Positions 1 to 8,730 of a stretch of DNA of 64,000 bases are shown here, one piece after another. A program made the translations under genes and the position numbers. The stretch is from contig JAVKTQ010000001.1 in the NCBI GenBank assembly GCA_031460455.1, positions 434,001 through 498,000 on the forward strand, read 5' to 3'. This DNA is from Sporomusaceae bacterium. GTDB lineage: Bacteria; Bacillota; Negativicutes; Sporomusales; UBA7701. The notes under the pieces were generated by a model that worked only from the letters and a program-made list of their open reading frames with translations, made no database searches and had not been told where the DNA came from. How positions within the stretch are numbered: position 1 is the stretch's first letter; each line of letters opens with the position of its first letter.

Positions 1-851
1 GCGGCGCCCGTAGCCACGTTGCCGGCCATCAGATCGACCTCGGGATAATGCTTCTTGATATACTTGACCGCCTCAAGCACCCCGCGCGAATGGCCGTGGG
101 CGGTGTCGACCACCAGCACATCCACCTTCGCCTTCACAAGTGCGGCCACGCGGTCGGGCATGTCCTCCCCGACCCCGATGGCGGCGGCCACCCGCAGGCG
201 GCCCTTGAGATCCTTGGCCGATTGCGGGTACTTCTGCGCCTTCTCGATATCCTTGATGGTGATGAGACCCTTCAGATACCCCTGCGCGTCGACCAGCGGC
301 AGTTTCTCGATACGGTGCTGGCGCAAAAGCTCCTTGGCCTCCTCCAGCGACGTACCCACCGGCCCGGTGATCAGGTTGTCCTTGGTCATGCATTCGTGGA
401 TCTTGCGGGTAAGGTCGGTTTCGAACCTGAGGTCGCGGTTGGTGAGGATGCCTACAAGCCTGCCGCCCTCGACAGTGATCGGCACACCGGAGATGCGGTA
501 GCGCTCCATCAGGTCGTGGGCATCCTGGAGCGTATTGTCCGGCGCCAGGAAGATGGGGTCAACGATTATGCCGTGTTCCGACCGCTTGACCTTGTCGATT
601 TCGTTGGCCTGGCGTTCGATGGACAAATTCTTGTGGATGACGCCGAGGCCGCCTTCCCGTGCCATGGCAATCGCCATGCGCGCCTCGGTCACCGTATCCA
701 TTCCTGAGCTGATAATGGGAATATTGAGTTTGACGTTCCTGGTAAGATTAGTAGTCACATCGACATCGCGGGGCAAGATCTCCGAACGGTTGGGGACGAG
801 CAGCACATCGTCGAAGGTCAGGCCTTCCGGACCGAACTTGTCGTCGAACAT
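1..851 (-). CDS. guaB: IMP dehydrogenase, N-terminal part (runs off the left edge)
   Basis: The enzyme oxidises IMP to XMP with NAD+, the committed step of GMP synthesis in the cytoplasm. About 283 N-terminal residues are present of the ~485 usual for the family. The start is the ATG ending at 851, preceded by AAAGGAGT. The N-terminus carries the family signature [11 protein letters not shown], then the barrel segment [11 protein letters not shown] pair of CBS domains (roughly residues 95-205) follows, with the typical [22 protein letters not shown]. The barrel then resumes through VVDTAHGHS to LMAGNVATG at the edge. The catalytic cysteine loop and the C-terminus lie outside the window. The next gene is divergent, so guaB probably has its own promoter in 852-1020. 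Identification is secure. Confidence 0.96.
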   Translation of the reverse strand, partial: MFDDKFGPEGLTFDDVLLVPNRSEILPRDVDVTTNLTRNVKLNIPIISSGMDTVTEARMAIAMAREGGLGVIHKNLSIERQANEIDKVKRSEHGIIVDPIFLAPDNTLQDAHDLMERYRISGVPITVEGGRLVGILTNRDLRFETDLTRKIHECMTKDNLITGPVGTSLEEAKELLRQHRIEKLPLVDAQGYLKGLITIKDIEKAQKYPQSAKDLKGRLRVAAAIGVGEDMPDRVAALVKAKVDVLVVDTAHGHSRGVLEAVKYIKKHYPEVDLMAGNVATGA

Positions 852-1033
852 TGCGTTACTCCTTTCAGCATTTGTCTAACACGTATTTTGAATATAATAC
901 CATAACTAACCGGACGAATCCACCCTTTTTGTCCCCGCAGCGAAAAAATTCCCCGCCGCCGTTCGCGGGGCGCGGATACAATCCATTTCCCGGCCTCACA
1001 CTACACATATCATGCTCACCCGGAGGTGCAAAA

Positions 1034-2167
1034 ATGCTGGCAATCCGCGGCGGAACCGTCCACACCGTCAGTCGCGGCACGATTGAAGACGCCGTCATCC
1101 TGCTTAATAACGGCAAAATCGTCGCCGCAGGCCGGCACATCTCCATCCCCGCCGACGCGCGCATCCTCGAAGCCGCCGGCAAAGTCGTCACCCCCGGCCT
1201 CATCGACTGCCACACCCACCTCGGCATCGCCGAGGAAGGGGTCGGCGACGCCCATGTCGACAAAAACGAGATCGCCGACCCGGTCTGCCCCCACCTCCGC
1301 GCCCTCGACGCCGTCAACCCCGAGGACGAAGGCCTGGAAGACGCCGTAGGCGGCGGCGTCACCGCCATCATCGCCACCCCCGGCAGCGAAAACGTCATCG
1401 GCGGCCAGAGCGTCGCCATAAAAACCCGCGGCCGCGTAATCGACGACATGATCCTCCGCCAGCCGGCCGGCATCAAGATAGCCTTCGGCGAAAACCCCAT
1501 CAAAATGTACGGCGGCAAAGGCAAGTCCCCCTCCACCCGTATGACCGTCGCCGGCATCATCCGCGAAAACCTCGTCGCCGCCCGCGAATACGCAAAAAAA
1601 CCGCCAATCGGACGCAACCTGCGCCTCGAAGCCCTCGCCCGCGTGCTGAGCGGCGAAATCCCCCTCAGAGCCCACGCCCACGCCGCCGACGACATCGCCA
1701 CCGCCCTCAGGATAGCCGCCGAATTCAACCTGCGGCTCACCCTCGAGCACGCCACCGCCGGCCACAAAATAGCCGACCTGATCGCCGCCCGCGGCGTACC
1801 CGCAGCCGTCGGCCCCTCAATCACCGCCCGCGTCAAAGTCGAACTCCGCGACCGCACCTACCGCACGCCCGCCATCCTCCACGCCGCCGGCGTCAAAGTC
1901 GCCCTCATCACCGACCACCCCTTCCTGCCGATCGGCGGCCTCCGCCTCGAAGCGGCCCTCGCCGTCCGCGAGGGCCTGCCGTATGACGCCGCCCTACGCG
2001 CCATCACCCTCAGCGCCGCCGAAATCATCGGCGTCGCCGACCGGATCGGCAGCCTCGACGCCGGCAAAGACGCCGACCTTGTCATCTTCGCAGGCGACCC
2101 TTTCGCCATAGCCACCAAAATAGATCAGGTGTTCATCAACGGCGAACCGGTCTACGGCCGTTGCTGA
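1034..2167 (+). CDS. Amidohydrolase, imidazolonepropionase-like metal-dependent hydrolase
   Basis: A 377-residue member of the amidohydrolase superfamily, which hydrolyses C-N bonds using a TIM barrel and bound metal. The start is ATG 1034 with CGGAGGTG just upstream; the open frame extends further left but without a ribosome binding site. The small N-terminal beta domain ends in VVTPGLIDCHTHLG, which gives the HxH metal pair at residues 60 and 62. Further conserved points are HAHAADD (~213), LEHATAGH (~237) and ITDHPFLPIGG (~292), matching the usual metal and catalytic histidines and aspartate. The C-terminus has the DRIGSLDAGKDADLVIF motif common to the group. It resembles the stand-alone imidazolonepropionase-like proteins of Clostridia rather than true HutI, and no hut genes are nearby. 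The substrate is unknown. It converges on the methyltransferase gene with only 4 bp between stop codons. Confidence 0.85.
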   Translation: MLAIRGGTVHTVSRGTIEDAVILLNNGKIVAAGRHISIPADARILEAAGKVVTPGLIDCHTHLGIAEEGVGDAHVDKNEIADPVCPHLRALDAVNPEDEGLEDAVGGGVTAIIATPGSENVIGGQSVAIKTRGRVIDDMILRQPAGIKIAFGENPIKMYGGKGKSPSTRMTVAGIIRENLVAAREYAKKPPIGRNLRLEALARVLSGEIPLRAHAHAADDIATALRIAAEFNLRLTLEHATAGHKIADLIAARGVPAAVGPSITARVKVELRDRTYRTPAILHAAGVKVALITDHPFLPIGGLRLEAALAVREGLPYDAALRAITLSAAEIIGVADRIGSLDAGKDADLVIFAGDPFAIATKIDQVFINGEPVYGRC

Positions 2168-2171
2168 ACAC

Positions 2172-5111
2172 CTACAGCAGATACTCGCCCGCCCGGCAGC
2201 GGCGCCAGGCGTCTAGCGCCCCGGAAAGCTCCCCAGCCGACAACACCGGTGCGGCCAAAGCACCGGCCGCCTGCAGGGGGGCGACATTCGCCCTTATCCC
2301 CCACCCAGCCTCGGGGACATAATCCGGCAACCCGCACAACACAGCCGCCTCACCGGCCCGCCGCCAGTGCACCAAACAGCCGGCAAAGCCCGGCCCGCCC
2401 GCCAGCTGCCACACGACCGGCCGCCGTTTGAACTGGGCGACATGGCGCGGAAAAAAGCCGCGGGCCAGCCAACGGTCGAGCGCCATGCCGGTCGCGGCGG
2501 CGAACTCGGCGGCAAAGCCGACCTCTCCGGCCCCGCGCGCGACCAACTCGTCCAGCTCCGCCCTCACAGCCGCGATAGCCATCATCCCCGGCCCGGCAAT
2601 AGCCGCCTGTCCCGGCCAAACGTGGCCGAGCAGCGCCAGCACCGCCGCGCTGGCAAAATCCCCAGCCTGCTCCTTCTCCAACGGCGGGCAGCGCCAGCCT
2701 TCCCTGGCAATCCCGCCATCTAATAATGCATACACCGTTACGGGATGCAATCTTATATGTGCCACTAATTTTGTAAAGAATTCCTCCGGCAGTTGCCCAC
2801 GCCCCGGTCCACAAATATACAAATTGCGTAGCCGTTCCTTCACAGCCGCCAGTTCCGCCCGGCTGCACCCGCGCACACAAGCCGGCGGCGGCAACCTGTC
2901 GGCCGCCAGCTCGGGCGGCAGCGTATGATAACCTGCCAGTGCCGGCCATTCTCCCGGCGAACCGCCGTGTTCGTCAGCCAGCGCCTTCGCCTCGGCCGCC
3001 GGCAGGGCCAGCGACTCAGCCAGCAGGCGGTCGATGGCGTCGGCGGCCACCAGCTGTCGCAGCGACGCCAGCCACAGCCGCATCGCCCTTTGTGGCAGCT
3101 TGACCGCCAGCGGCAGCCACTCCGCCGGCGCGAACCGGTAACCCGCGTCGGTGATCTCCATCGCCCGCAGTTCGTCCGCCGCCGCCACAGCCATCATCGC
3201 CAGCCTGCCGATCTCTTCCCGCGCCGCCGCCGGCACCGCCGGCAGCGGCAGGCGCTGCAGATCGACAGGCTGATAATTTACCGTCGGATTGAACATCTTC
3301 AGCAGCCCCTGATAAACCTGGGAGTTCAGGAGACCAAGCAAGTAAGCCGCGTCCTGCGGGTCGCGGGGAAAAACGCAGCTGGCCGCCATATCGGTCATGC
3401 ACCCGGCCGGCAGCAGCTTGGCAGTAAAAGCCTTGCTGCTTATCAGACCGTACGCCAGCCCCTCCCGGAACCAATATTTCCTGTTGGGCAACTGCGCCGA
3501 ATAATGGCTCCCGTAATAGCGCCGGGCCTCTTCCGTCCAGCGCACGTAATGGGCAGGCCGGCGCGCGTAGCGGAAGCCGCTCGCCTCCTTCTCGTACGGC
3601 GCCCAGCCGTCGGCCGCACCTTCCCGGTCCCACACCTCCCACCAACGGCGCACAAACCGCGCGTTATCCGCCGTCTTCATCCCCAGCACGACATCGGCGG
3701 CCTCACTGAGCGGCCGCGCCCCCGCCAACGCCGCCCGCAGCCCCTCCCCCAGCCAGTAGGCCAGCGGCCCGCCAGGCAGGGCGGTCGCCTCGGCAGTCGT
3801 ACGGACGAACGCCTCCGGCCGGTCTTCGCCCGCGTTATAGCCGCTCACCGCCGCCGCCAGCGCCTCGGCCTTTCGCGGCGCCGCCAGCAGTTTGAAATAA
3901 ACGCCTTTCTCATCCGTTTTCCCGCCCACAGCCAGCACGAACAGCGCCGCGTCCACCACCGCGTCGGCGAACGCCCCCAGCCCCAGATGGGCCAGCGTGC
4001 GGACCGCCGTCCGGCCGAAAACTTCGCTGCGCAGTTTTGCGTAACTCTGGATATAGAGAAAAGTCTGCGGCGTAACCATCGCCACGCACGCCTCAGCCAG
4101 CGCGAGGCACCGCAGGATGAAGGCCGCGTACAAGTTACCCGCCCCGGGGGCGTAATGACGCCTGAGGTACACGCGCGCCGCAGCCGCGTAATCGCGCTTG
4201 TCCAGATACGGCGGATTGGTCAGCACCACGGCGTAGCGGCGGGCCAGCAGCCTGCCGAGCGGCCCTCCGGCATCCGCCGCCGTCAGCAGCGAGCCCAGTT
4301 CATCGCCCTGCTCGCCGGCCGCCACGATGTTGTCATACAGGCCAGGGAGCGCGTCTAGGCCGATGGCCGGCGCCTTCTCCCTGGCGCATAGCCATAGCGC
4401 GGCGCGGGCGACTGCCACCGCCCGCCCGTCGATATCCGCCCCGAACAGGTTGCCGTTCACGATCGCCGCGCAGATCGCCGCCGGATCGTCCGCCCCCTCC
4501 TCGCGGTACATCCCGTACAGCATATCGAACGCCGCCAGTAGAAAATTGCCCGCGCCGCACGCCGGATCGCACACCGTCAACTCGCTCGCCGTGCGACCCC
4601 GTGCGGCTTCGACCGCCGCCCGGACGTAGTAACGCCACCCGGCCGCCAGCGGCGAAGCAGGGCGACCCGCCAACCACAGCGCGCCGAGGGAATTTTCCGT
4701 AAGAAAATCCACCATATACGCCTCACTGTACACCTGGGTAGCGGGCACGACCGTACCGGCGCCGATCTTCGCGCACTGGTCGCCGCGCGTCCTGCCGGCC
4801 AGGCCGGCCCGCTCCCCGCTGTGCCAGAACTGGTGCAGCCAGCCGAGCGCGGCCGGCGCGGCGAGCAGCTCACCACAACCGGCCAGTAGCCCGCGGCCGC
4901 GCTCCGCCACCGCCGGCGGCAAACTCTGCCCGCCCGCGAAAAATACCGGCGCAGGCCCGGCGACTCCCCGCGCCGCCATCGCCGCCTCCAGCGCCAGCGA
5001 CATCCCGGCGTGCCAGGCCAGCTCACCGGCCTTGTCGCCAAGCCCGCTTTCCAGCACCCGTCGCAGCGCGGCCACTGTCTCCTTCAGTTTTTTCCGTGTC
5101 CCGTTGTCCAT
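2172..5111 (-). CDS. PglX-like adenine-specific DNA methyltransferase (Eco57I/BREX type), solitary
   Basis: A 979-residue class I N6-adenine DNA methyltransferase. The SAM-binding motif DPACGAGNFLL lies near residue 181 and the catalytic NPPYLDK near residue 297. Upstream of motif I is the segment TQVYSEAYMVDFLTENSLG, and near the end is FFPRHVAQFKRRPVVWQLA; both resemble the corresponding parts of PglX, the methylase of BREX phage-defence systems. PglX is normally ~1200 residues, so this is somewhat short. No brxA, brxB, brxC, pglZ, restriction endonuclease or helicase is adjacent, so it looks like an orphan enzyme. The start is uncertain: ATG 5111 has only a weak GGGGGC before it, while ATG 5150 overlaps a GAAGGA motif. 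The sequence is as GC-rich as its neighbours, with no sign of recent transfer. Confidence 0.8.
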   Translation of the reverse strand: MDNGTRKKLKETVAALRRVLESGLGDKAGELAWHAGMSLALEAAMAARGVAGPAPVFFAGGQSLPPAVAERGRGLLAGCGELLAAPAALGWLHQFWHSGERAGLAGRTRGDQCAKIGAGTVVPATQVYSEAYMVDFLTENSLGALWLAGRPASPLAAGWRYYVRAAVEAARGRTASELTVCDPACGAGNFLLAAFDMLYGMYREEGADDPAAICAAIVNGNLFGADIDGRAVAVARAALWLCAREKAPAIGLDALPGLYDNIVAAGEQGDELGSLLTAADAGGPLGRLLARRYAVVLTNPPYLDKRDYAAAARVYLRRHYAPGAGNLYAAFILRCLALAEACVAMVTPQTFLYIQSYAKLRSEVFGRTAVRTLAHLGLGAFADAVVDAALFVLAVGGKTDEKGVYFKLLAAPRKAEALAAAVSGYNAGEDRPEAFVRTTAEATALPGGPLAYWLGEGLRAALAGARPLSEAADVVLGMKTADNARFVRRWWEVWDREGAADGWAPYEKEASGFRYARRPAHYVRWTEEARRYYGSHYSAQLPNRKYWFREGLAYGLISSKAFTAKLLPAGCMTDMAASCVFPRDPQDAAYLLGLLNSQVYQGLLKMFNPTVNYQPVDLQRLPLPAVPAAAREEIGRLAMMAVAAADELRAMEITDAGYRFAPAEWLPLAVKLPQRAMRLWLASLRQLVAADAIDRLLAESLALPAAEAKALADEHGGSPGEWPALAGYHTLPPELAADRLPPPACVRGCSRAELAAVKERLRNLYICGPGRGQLPEEFFTKLVAHIRLHPVTVYALLDGGIAREGWRCPPLEKEQAGDFASAAVLALLGHVWPGQAAIAGPGMMAIAAVRAELDELVARGAGEVGFAAEFAAATGMALDRWLARGFFPRHVAQFKRRPVVWQLAGGPGFAGCLVHWRRAGEAAVLCGLPDYVPEAGWGIRANVAPLQAAGALAAPVLSAGELSGALDAWRRCRAGEYLL

Positions 5112-5193
5112 AGCAGCCCCCAAACGGCATAACCAGACAATAATACCCATTCCTTCGCCGGCCCGGCGGCAAACTCCTACCGTCCCCCGACGA

Positions 5194-5231
5194 CAAAACC
5201 CGCCCGGCCTTCATCATGGCCGGGCGGGTTA
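5194..5231 (-). terminator. Intrinsic terminator after the DUF3795 pair
   Basis: On the minus strand a 13-bp perfect stem (AACCCGCCCGGCC paired with GGCCGGGCGGGTT) with an 8-base loop is followed by TTTTG. It lies directly downstream of the DUF3795 gene that stops at 5253 and upstream of the methyltransferase start. Confidence 0.8.
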
Positions 5232-5252
5232 TCAATCATCGCCGTAAACCGC

Positions 5253-5756
5253 TCACTTCTGTCCTGCCCAATAGCGGCCGATTTCCTCCCGATGCGCCGC
5301 GCCAAACCTGCTGGACGGCGTATGGCCGCACCGCCGGCACGCTATGTCGTAGGCCGAATTGACCGTTTCGCACGCCAGGCAGGCATAATGCCCGGCTTTC
5401 TCTGCCAGCCATTTCTCCCAGCCGATCTCCCGGATGCGCTCCTGATCCTCCCATAGCTCGGCGCGGTGCGGCCGCTCCGTCTGAAAGGCTTGCAGCAGCT
5501 CACAGGGATACTCCCCGCAGCCGCCGCAGAACTCCAGCCCTTTCGCCGCCGCGCAGGCTTCTATCCGGCATGTGCGGCAGTAAAACGACCGCTGCTCCGC
5601 CCTGCACCCCTGGCACATAACCTCTTCCACCGGAAGCCCCAGCCGTTCGCCAATCTTCTTCAGCCGTTCCGGTTCCTCGTTTGTGCCGATATACAGGGTA
5701 CACGCCCCGCAGAACAACCCGCACACCGCGGCCAACCGCTTATCCTTTTCAGCCAT
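5253..5756 (-). CDS. DUF3795 family cysteine-rich protein (copy 1)
   Basis: A 167-residue cytoplasmic protein of the DUF3795 type. The start is ATG 5756, with GGGGAGGAA upstream. It opens with CGLFCGACTLY (the C..C..C signature near residue 12), then CQGCRAEQRSFYCRTC, CAAAKGLEFCGGCGEYPC and a C-terminal CLACETVNSAYDIACRRCGH, which looks like a zinc ribbon. The conserved cysteines suggest metal or Fe-S binding, but no reaction is known for the family. The gene sits 16 bp downstream of a second DUF3795 gene, so the two are cotranscribed and end at the terminator at 5194-5231. The extra C-terminal CxxC-CxxC module is absent from the upstream copy. Confidence 0.8.
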   Translation of the reverse strand: MAEKDKRLAAVCGLFCGACTLYIGTNEEPERLKKIGERLGLPVEEVMCQGCRAEQRSFYCRTCRIEACAAAKGLEFCGGCGEYPCELLQAFQTERPHRAELWEDQERIREIGWEKWLAEKAGHYACLACETVNSAYDIACRRCGHTPSSRFGAAHREEIGRYWAGQK

Positions 5757-5772
5757 GTCCGTTCCTCCCCCG

Positions 5773-6207
5773 CTAATCGAGCTGCGGCCCCTTACCGATC
5801 GCCATCTTCCCGGCGTAATACTTCCGCTGGATTTCCGGCGCCTTCTCCAGCCACGCCGCCAGCCCCTGGTGCTGGATATAACAAAGATTAAACACCTTGA
5901 TATTATGCGGCAGCACATTGGCCCGGTCGGCGGCGGGATTAAGGCGCGTACAGGGAAACTCCCGGCACTCGTAGCAAAAATTCAGGCCGCGCTCGCTTAT
6001 ACACGCATACGTTTCACAGGGAGCGCTCAGCACCGGGCAGTCCCCGCGGCCCGGACGGCAGCCGGGGCACGGCACCTTCTCCTTGGGTATGCCGGCGGCG
6101 ATCAGCGCTTCCCGCAGTTTTTCATCGTCCCTGGCTTTGAAGACGCGGCACTCGCCGCAGAAAATCCCGCACGGTGCAGCCAGATCGAACTCCGCGCTTT
6201 TTTCCAC
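5773..6207 (-). CDS. DUF3795 family cysteine-rich protein (copy 2)
   Basis: A 144-residue paralogue of the next gene. The chosen start is GTG 6207, because GGAGG stands eight bases before it; the open frame reaches an upstream ATG at 6249 that has no binding site. The order of conserved motifs is APCGIFCGECRVF, CPGCRPGRGDCPVL, CETYACISERGLNFCYECREFPC. The C-terminal part (LNPAADRANVLPHNIKVF) is the typical tail of the family. Function is unknown; the spaced cysteines argue for a bound metal or Fe-S cluster. It is first in a two-gene operon. A TACAAT -10-like box occurs upstream but no good -35, so the promoter is not assigned. Confidence 0.8.
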   Translation of the reverse strand: MEKSAEFDLAAPCGIFCGECRVFKARDDEKLREALIAAGIPKEKVPCPGCRPGRGDCPVLSAPCETYACISERGLNFCYECREFPCTRLNPAADRANVLPHNIKVFNLCYIQHQGLAAWLEKAPEIQRKYYAGKMAIGKGPQLD

Positions 6208-6324
6208 CTTATCCGCCTCCCATGTTCTGTATGTTCCCGCCTGCCACATGTGAAATATTTATCAATTCCCCCTGTCAATTGTAATATCCTTCAAGCAACG
6301 GAAAATATTACATATTTATAATGC

Positions 6325-6359
6325 AAAAAAAGATGGCCCGGGAATCCCTCCCAGGCCAT
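6325..6359 (-). terminator. Intrinsic terminator of the 3D-domain gene
   Basis: On the minus strand the stem ATGGCC(T)GGGA pairs with TCCC(G)GGCCAT and is followed by C and seven T residues. It lies 19 bp beyond the stop codon at 6378. Confidence 0.85.
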
Positions 6360-6377
6360 TTTTCAGTCCTTATGCTC

Positions 6378-7007
6378 TTACAGCACATACACCTTAACCT
6401 TCTGCATGCCGAACTCGTACGCTTCGTCTACGGTCTGCATGGCGATGTCGATGCGGTTGCCCTTGATAGCGCCGCCGGTATCCTCGGCGGTCGCGTATAC
6501 GCCGTGACCGTCGGCGAACTCGATATACACCCGCGAACCGAGCGGGATAACCCGCGGATCGACGGCGATGATGCCTGGGCGTACCTGAGTGCCCAGATGG
6601 GTCAGGCTGCCCCATTTGCCGTTGTCGTGCGGTCCGGGCGCGTACGCGGTCGCCACGATGTCAACCACGCGTTTGTGGCTGCCAGGTGCGGTGCCCTCCT
6701 TAGCAGCCGCGCTCTTGCCGGTCAGCGCCGTGATTACGCCCAGATCGGCGACGCCGTCGGCTTCGATGGCGAGCGACTTCTCCAGCTTGCGCACCGCAGC
6801 GGCGGTACGGCTGCCGTACTCGCCGTCCCGGTCGCTGCTGCCGAAGCCTCTCTCGGCCAGGGCAGCCTGGAGCTGGCGCACGTCATCGCCCTTGGCGCCG
6901 GGAGCCAGTTCGCGATCGCCCAGAGCGGCCGAAGCGAGCGGCATCGAGCCCAGAGCCAGCATGAACATCGTAACGGAACAAACAATAACCTTGTTGATGT
7001 TTTTCAT
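6378..7007 (-). CDS. Secreted peptidoglycan-binding and 3D-domain protein
   Basis: A 209-residue exported protein. The start is ATG 7007, with AAAGGGGTG upstream. Residues 1-28 form a signal peptide (MKNINKVIVCSVTMFMLALG then an ASA-type cleavage region). Residues ~35-90 are a peptidoglycan-binding type 1 domain (DVRQLQAALAERGFG). The C-terminal ~90 residues form a 3D domain, named for its three aspartates: IAVDPRVIPLGSRVYIE and AEDTGGAIKGNRIDI are visible. Domains of this type occur in lytic transglycosylase-like cell-wall enzymes such as YuiC and MltA. It is therefore probably a cell-wall remodelling enzyme. Its leader carries a c-di-AMP riboswitch, which fits control of wall hydrolysis by c-di-AMP. 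Confidence 0.88.
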   Translation of the reverse strand: MKNINKVIVCSVTMFMLALGSMPLASAALGDRELAPGAKGDDVRQLQAALAERGFGSSDRDGEYGSRTAAAVRKLEKSLAIEADGVADLGVITALTGKSAAAKEGTAPGSHKRVVDIVATAYAPGPHDNGKWGSLTHLGTQVRPGIIAVDPRVIPLGSRVYIEFADGHGVYATAEDTGGAIKGNRIDIAMQTVDEAYEFGMQKVKVYVL

Positions 7008-7024
7008 TATTAAAACACCCCTTT

Positions 7025-7141
7025 CTAACGTGCCGGCGAGGTTAGCTGACGGGTTCGGATGAAAAGGTAAGACCCTACCGCCGCATGGCGGATTCACCCC
7101 ACTAACTTGGTTCCCCCGCTTTCCCGATCGGGAAATTAGGC
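7025..7141 (-). promoter_or_regulatory. c-di-AMP riboswitch (ydaO/yuaA type)
   Basis: The minus strand carries the conserved ydaO blocks in order: GGGAAAGCGGGGGAACCAA, GGGGTGAATC, GGGTCTTACC, TCCGAACCCGTCAGCTAACC. The ends (CCTAAT and CGTTAG) can pair as P1. It lies directly upstream of the 3D-domain wall gene, a usual target of this riboswitch class. The riboswitch normally shuts expression off when c-di-AMP is high. No separate terminator is visible between aptamer and start codon, so control may act at translation. Confidence 0.92.
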
Positions 7142-7148
7142 ACAGGCC

Positions 7149-7180
7149 ATTATAATACACGAATAACCCTCCCCGGACAA
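7149..7180 (-). promoter_or_regulatory. Probable promoter of the riboswitch-controlled 3D-domain gene
   Basis: A consensus TATAAT is present at 7154-7149 on the minus strand, just before the riboswitch. The best -35 (TTGTCC at 7180-7175) has a 20-base spacer, which is too long, so only the -10 is well supported. The rest of 7181-7359 shows no gene or clear signal. Confidence 0.45.
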
Positions 7181-7359
7181 GGCCTCCCGGCCGCCGTACC
7201 GGCCCGCAAACGCCATCCGCCCCCGGTATGCGCCCCCATCCTCGCCGATGATCCGGTATGCTGCCGCCGGTAGCATGAATACCCGTCCCGGTGCAAAGAC
7301 TAGAATAGCGCCGCCGCACCCCTGGGCGGCAGTTTGAGCGCCGGATCGGGTAACTGAAC

Positions 7360-8730
7360 ATGATGAGCGATTGGTTCAAAACCAAAAAACCCCATAAACT
7401 CCCCACACGGGCGCAACCGGCTACCGACGCCCCCGCCCCGCGCAAATACGACGCCGTCGTCGTCGGCGCCGGGCCGGCCGGCGCCAGCGCCGCCTACTTC
7501 ATGGCCCGCGACGGCCTCGACGTGCTCCTCCTGGAGCGCGGCCCCTTTCCCGGCGCCAAAACCTGCGGCGGCGCCGCCATCATCGCCGAACAGGCCCATG
7601 AACTCTTCCCCAACTTCTGGGAAGAATTTTCCTACGAACGCATCGTCACCCGCCTGGACTACTGGTGGCTCAGCGAAGACTCCGCCGTCACCGCCGGCTT
7701 CACCAGCAGCCGCCTCAGCGCCGCCCCCTACAACCGCCTGTCCGTCAAACGCAAAAACCTCTACACCTGGCTGGCCGCCAAGGCCGTCGCCGCCGGCGCC
7801 ACCCTCCTCCTCGGCCACCACGTCGCCGGCGTCCTCCTCGACGGATACCAGGCCGTCGGCGTGCGCGTCGCCCCGCCCCAAAGCACCGATTACCTCGCCG
7901 ACCTCGTCATCCTCGCCGACGGGGCCAACTCCCTCCTCGCCGAGCGGGCCGGCCTCATTCCCCCCGTAACGGCCGCCAACCTTTCCCTGTACGCGAAAGA
8001 AACCATCGCCCTCCCCCCCGCAACCATCGAAGAACGCTTCTGCCTCCCGCCCGGCCAGGGCGCCGCCATCGGCCTCATCGGCTACCCCACCGCCGGCTAC
8101 AACGGCACCGGCTCCATCCACACATTCCACGACAGCATCAACATCAGCGCCGGCATGTCTGTCAGCGCCTACGCCGCCGGCGGCTTCAGCCCCGGCGACC
8201 TCCTTGAGCGCATAAAAAAACACCCCCGCATCCAGCCACTCCTGGATGGGGGCGTAACCACCGAATACGGCGCAGCCATGATACCCGAAGGCGGCTACCA
8301 CGCCATCCCGCCCCTCGTGCACCCGGGGCTTCTCATCGCCGGCGACGCCGCCTCGCTCGTCAACGGCATCCATGGCATCAATCTCGCCATGTGGTCGGGC
8401 TTCTACGCCGCCAAAGCAGCCTTCGAAGCAAAAAAGAACCGCGACTTCTCGATCCGCAAACTCTCCCTCTACCGCACCCTCCTTGACGAAAGCTTCATCC
8501 TCCAGAACATGCGAACCAACGCCAAAGCGGCAACCCTCCAGCGCGACAGGCCCTACCTGTTCGACCTCTACAGCCGCCTGGCCAACGAAGCCGCCTACCA
8601 GATGGTCCGCGCCTACCCCATGCCTGTCAAAGACAAGCGCAAATTCATCTGGCGCAAAGTCACCAGCCTCCAGCCGGTCGGCAAAATCGCCGCCGACATC
8701 TGGCAAGTTCTCAAGGTGGTCAAAGGATGA
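7360..8730 (+). CDS. fixC: FAD-dependent oxidoreductase, FixC family
   Basis: A 456-residue flavoprotein of the FixC/ETF-quinone oxidoreductase family, which passes electrons between electron-transfer flavoprotein and quinone or ferredoxin. The FAD-binding GAGPAGAS is at residues 36-43, KTCGGAAI follows, LADGANS lies near 188 and GDAASLVNGIHGINLAM near 329. A Met-Met start at 7360 is used; the ribosome binding site (GGATCGGG) is weak. The frame overlaps fixX by 4 bp (ATGA), so the two are translationally coupled. In complete Fix systems fixA and fixB (EtfBA-type) precede fixC, but here the upstream DNA is a leader of a divergent gene. The partner EtfAB must be encoded elsewhere. Confidence 0.88.
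   Translation: MMSDWFKTKKPHKLPTRAQPATDAPAPRKYDAVVVGAGPAGASAAYFMARDGLDVLLLERGPFPGAKTCGGAAIIAEQAHELFPNFWEEFSYERIVTRLDYWWLSEDSAVTAGFTSSRLSAAPYNRLSVKRKNLYTWLAAKAVAAGATLLLGHHVAGVLLDGYQAVGVRVAPPQSTDYLADLVILADGANSLLAERAGLIPPVTAANLSLYAKETIALPPATIEERFCLPPGQGAAIGLIGYPTAGYNGTGSIHTFHDSINISAGMSVSAYAAGGFSPGDLLERIKKHPRIQPLLDGGVTTEYGAAMIPEGGYHAIPPLVHPGLLIAGDAASLVNGIHGINLAMWSGFYAAKAAFEAKKNRDFSIRKLSLYRTLLDESFILQNMRTNAKAATLQRDRPYLFDLYSRLANEAAYQMVRAYPMPVKDKRKFIWRKVTSLQPVGKIAADIWQVLKVVKG

Noticed and set aside
2172-6249. A BREX or restriction-modification defence island around the methyltransferase
   Set aside because: No helicase, PglZ-like phosphatase, nuclease or regulator is adjacent; neighbours are unrelated.
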